A stretch of 64,000 nucleotides of DNA from assembly GCA_038373885.1 (NCBI GenBank), contig JAWZYV010001839.1, forward strand, positions 806,001 to 870,000. The letters are read 5' to 3'. The notes under the pieces are model-generated. The model worked only from the letters and a program-made list of their open reading frames with translations, did not search any database and was not told the DNA's origin. The position numbers and the translations under genes are program-made. This document shows positions 58,054 through 64,000 of the stretch, piece after piece. This stretch comes from Cheiracanthium punctorium (lineage: Eukaryota; Arthropoda; Arachnida; Araneae; Cheiracanthiidae). Numbering within the stretch: position 1 is the stretch's first letter; every line of letters starts with the position of its first letter.

Positions 58054-60077
58054 TCTTATATAATAAAATCCGAGAGTAAACATTGTATGTAGCTATGTAT
58101 GTAGGTAGGCAAGTTTGTGACCACGGATCTTCTTGCGCGCGTCTCTCGATCGCATTGCGTCGAGACGGTGGGTCGCAGACCCACCAAATTTTGCATACGG
58201 CTTCACTGGGACAGATCCTAACACGCCTCGGAGCGATTTTTTCGAAATTCGAATTAGAAAATGTTTTATTTTATGTTTTGTCCGATTTTTAGCGATTTTT
58301 ATCGCTTAATACGTAATAACGCTGGTCATTACACTCGCAAGAAAACGAAATTTACATCATCGGATAGAGGAGAAAATTTTCTTTTAAAAATTGTTTGTTC
58401 GGATTGTGTAACATAATTTGCAGATTTTTGGGAATTTTTCAAATTAAATTAAATTTGACGCTGACTTTCCTAAAATATTTTTAAAACTGCTGCATCTTGA
58501 ATTCTATCAGTCATAACTCTTATATATTTTGTCAAATGACGGAGCATACATTTCGCCCTCTTTTAAAAGATAAACCAGAGGAAAAATATGAATTAGGAGA
58601 TTTTTTACGAATTTTTAAGTAAAAAAGGATTTTCATTTCAATCGCAGCAGCTTAAAATTTCGGTATGATATCTTGCGGTTTGGTTGTCTTGGAGACAGTA
58701 ACAATGATTAAAATTGCCAGTTGAAAAAAAAAAAATATTTAAAAATAAGCGAGTCTTCCCATGTGAAAAGTGCGCCACTTTGACGCCACGAGTTTAAAAC
58801 CCCTTTCGAAACTCAATCAGAATGACGGACTCACAAGCAAAACATACGCCACGCATGAAATAATTCCATATTTTATTTTACGTTGCCAGAAAAATAATTG
58901 TATGCTGTTTTTTCACAAGTGAATTATCCAGCATTATTTTCAATTGAGATTTTAAACGGGTCACGTTTTCGAAACGCAAGAAATATATTGCGGTGTTAAA
59001 CAGGTCCTGATTATGACCAACAGAGGGCCCGGGCATTGTTGAATTTGGGGGCCCCCCCGTCTATAAAATTTGTTTTATTTTTCATAATTTTTTTTATAGA
59101 AAAAGAGCAACATTTGAATTTGGGGGCCATTTCGAGCCGGAGGCCCCTGGGCAAAGTCCCGATTTGCCCGTGCGATAATAGGGCCCTGGTGCTAAATACG
59201 CCAATCCGACAAGAATTATGCGTAAAAATTTATGGAGAGCTGATTTAGTGGCAACCATAAAGGGAAATGATTATCGTTTATGCTAATGCATAAATTGCAA
59301 AGAATCACCGAAGTGTAATAGACTACATTTGTGGCAAACATCTAGACCGTTTCTTTAAATTAAGCATTAACGGTTACAAAACGAAAATATATTGTATTGG
59401 TATCAGTAAAAGATAGTATAAGTAATAGTAAGTGGATATGATAAATCAATATTGATCAAATCAGAATATACCGCATTAATAAATATTTCGTGAAACTAAG
59501 CCTTCTATTCATTCTTCAACAACCGTCTTACATCACAGCTAACAAAACAGTAAGTTAGTCTACGTCGCATTGATATATCCCGCGGTAGTATCAACAAAAA
59601 AGACTGTAACACAAGTTTTTTCTTGGAGATTCTGTTTTGTCACAAGTAGTTATGATCGCATTTTAGGAAAATGTTCTCTTCTTGCCTTGCGAAGAGCGGA
59701 TACACAACTATTTAATTATAAAATAAAACGGTTCTCCACATCATGTAGTATCTAAGGTATTAATAGCATAGCTTAAATCTAAAAAAGAGTATGATGCAGA
59801 AATGAGACATTTTGAATATTAGGAATTTTCACTGCGAACCGTCACGCTTTTCTTTTCTAATTGCGAATGACACCGACATAGTTTTTTGCGTCATAATATT
59901 AGCAATGGTCTCAGGTCAGTACTTATACTAACTTTACAAATAACTAATGAGTAACTTTACGCCAAGAGTCAAATCATTTTGCTTATTTTTAGATCCCAAA
60001 CCACTGGAATCAATTCGAACTATACATGTAAGAAAAAGTTTCGTTCCCTACCGTGCGGAGAACGGGTACGCAACTAG
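58054..60077 (+). mobile_element. Non-autonomous Helitron, tandem copy 2
   Basis: Begins TCTTATATAATAAAATCCGA directly after the CTAG of copy 1, with no base between them, and ends ACCGTGCGGAGAACGGGTAC then GCAACTAG at 60077, followed by T. An internal second hairpin-like end (GCGAAGAGCGGATACACAAC, near 59690) hints at an older chimeric origin. Confidence 0.87.
59001..59188. mobile_element. hAT-type MITE inside Helitron copy 2
   Basis: Ends CAGGTCCTGATTATGACC and GGGCCCTG, flanked by GTGTTAAA and GTGCTAAA (7 of 8 equal). The undisturbed site in copy 1 reads GTGCTAAA once. Confidence 0.88.
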
Positions 60078-60511
60078 TAAACAGATAATTGCTGAAGATT
60101 GCATTGTCACACTTTCAACTAGTTTATAGCTTCCTTCAAGATCCAATAATGTTTTAAAATTGTTATTAAATATTTTCAAATTGGTGGCTGCAAGCCTCTA
60201 GCACTTGTAATTTAAAATGGCCGCCCACTTAAAATAATACGACGATCGAAACTAGAATATTCTATATTTGTGTGCCAAAACTATCTTGTGAACTTTTTTT
60301 AATTCAATCGGTCTTTCAAACTGCAAAAGAGTAAGATAATTCGGACACAACACATCTCTTATGTGGAGATTTTTTTATAGATGTTTTTAAATAGTTTGTG
60401 TTTTAGCACATATAAAAGACTAAATATTGTTGTTATAATTTTTTTTGTGGGAAAAATGTGTGTCTCATAAAATATAATCAATTTAAAACACTGTTTGTTT
60501 CCCTTTTTTAG
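60078..60511. other. Intron before the catalytic exon
   Basis: Plain AT-rich DNA ending in the acceptor tract TTTGTTTCCCTTTTTTAG. Confidence 0.6.
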
Positions 60512-62869
<2,358 letters not shown>

Positions 62870-63285
62870 CACTGTAAGAAATACCTGTAACTTTACTACA
62901 CATTTTTTGTAAAATAATACAGCACTGTGTGTTGTAAATCCACTCAAAAGTGACGTAATGACATTGATAAGCCAATCATTCCCATAGGTTCTCTACAAAG
63001 AACCTATGGGAATGATTGTATGGCAACTGGAACAGTCTACATCACAACGTGGTGGCGTTACGTTTACCCACACGTTGTGCTGTAAAATAATACAGCACTG
63101 TATGTTGTAAATCCACTCACAAAAATGACGTAATGACGTTGATAAGACAATCATGAAGAACATAGTATAGCAAATAGGCACAGTCTACAGCACAACGTGT
63201 GGATAAACGTAACGCCAACATCACAACGTGTTGGCGTTACGTTTTCCCACACGTTGTGCTGTAATCATTTTTTTTTAAGAGTATG
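62870..63285. mobile_element. Hairpin-rich MITE with duplicated interior
   Basis: AAAATAATACAGCACTGT and TGTTGTAAATCCACTCA occur twice about 160 bp apart. Two very strong hairpins lie inside: 62973-63018 (20-bp perfect stem starting CAATCATTCCCATAGG) and 63187-63262 (stem of about 34 bp starting ACAGCACAACGTGTGG). The outer ends CACTGTAAGAAATACC and, reversed, CATACTCTTAAAAAAA are only loosely similar. Confidence 0.7.
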
Positions 63286-64000
63286 CTGATTTTTTCTCAA
63301 TCCTTTGTTCAAAATTCTCGTTATCTTAAATCTTAGGTAACAATATAATATTATGCAAAAATATGGATTCTCTACCAGTTTTAAATCCTCATTTTTGCCT
63401 TACATGATAATTTTACAACCCACTATCATGTACCAGGCTGATAACTGCTGATACACGATCTCAATGGCAAATCTAACGTCTCAAAATTAAGTATTTAACA
63501 GTAACCTTAATTGGAAATTATTATCTATTACATGCATCCTTCCATCGCCAATGATGCCAAAATAAGCCATTTTGTCAGTTTTTAAGAAATGAATCTTTTG
63601 GACCCCTTTTTTAAAAGCAATCTTAACCTGAATTGATAATCTGATCTCTTATGCTTCGATTTCCTAAAGCGCATTAAAGCATGACGGGCTTCTAATGGAA
63701 AAGTACCTTTTAAAATTTAAACTGAATTGCATAAGGAGATTCCTGTTGCATTTTGTAGATCGTTAGTTCCATATTGTGTAACATTTAATGGGAAAAAAAG
63801 GATTCCTGTTGCGTCTTGTAGATCTTTAGTTCAATATTGTGTAACATTTGAAACTGTCGATTTTTGGATAAATTAGTGAGTTTACAAACCTTAAATTAAT
63901 TTTATTAAATTTTAAATAAAATTGTTTACTTTATTTTTTTTTAAACTTTTTTTCGTGAATTTCATTTTACAGTAAACTTTTTCACATGCTTGCTTTGATA
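63286..64000. other. AT-rich intron to window end
   Basis: A direct repeat around GATTCCTGTTGCATTTTGTA and GATCGTTAGTTCCATATTGT occurs twice at about 63738-63790 and 63801-63850. No exon was found. Confidence 0.5.

Noticed and set aside
59036..59248. 70-codon frame in a Helitron copy and the similar minus-strand frame at 22986-23228
   Set aside because: The two look alike only because they read the same Helitron plus hAT MITE sequence; they are not a conserved protein.

Overview
This is a eukaryotic, AT-rich, repeat-dense genomic window, most likely from an arthropod. The evidence is large introns, BEL/Pao, piggyBac, hAT, Tc1/mariner and Helitron elements, and tRNA-like SINEs. A chelicerate is a guess, not shown by the sequence. 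There is one convincing host gene on the + strand. It is a receptor tyrosine kinase of the Trk/MuSK/ROR group, spread over more than 55 kb. Six exons are visible: an EGF-like module (5538-5672), a Ser/Thr-rich stem exon found here by splice sites and reading phase (32915-33057), a transmembrane plus juxtamembrane plus glycine-loop exon (42572-42938), the VAVK/alpha-C exon (44697-44858), the hinge exon (54028-54149) and the HRD/DFG/activation-loop exon (60512-60685). The exon phases join without a break (1-1, 1-0, 0-1, 1-1, 1-0, 0-0). The signal peptide and distal ectodomain lie upstream of the window, and the kinase C-lobe lies downstream.

Almost everything else is intronic mobile DNA. The first intron (5.7-32.9 kb) holds a piggyBac element with TTAA target sites and a transposase broken by one stop codon (6144-8516). 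It also holds a decayed BEL/Pao LTR retrotransposon with a perfect 5-bp target duplication (11111-17824), itself interrupted by an 862-bp foldback insertion, and a minus-strand Helitron (22158-24204). A 2.1-kb long-TIR element with a second TIR element nested inside lies at 25870-27946, followed by a degenerate hAT-like element (29153-30375). The next intron (33.1-42.6 kb) carries a hAT element with an 8-bp duplication and a second element nested in its transposase gene (34369-35553), two tRNA-like SINEs, a long-armed TA-flanked MITE and a dead Tc1-like transposase.

The 3' introns (43-60.5 kb) carry three more Helitron copies, two of them fused head to tail (56492-58053 and 58054-60077). They also carry a mariner-like element with an internal minisatellite, several small hAT MITEs with 8-bp duplications, and a TTAA-targeting MITE family whose copies cluster around the hinge exon.

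No rRNA gene, intact tRNA gene, CRISPR array or prokaryotic feature was seen. All family assignments come from reading motifs, termini and target duplications by eye; no database search was possible.
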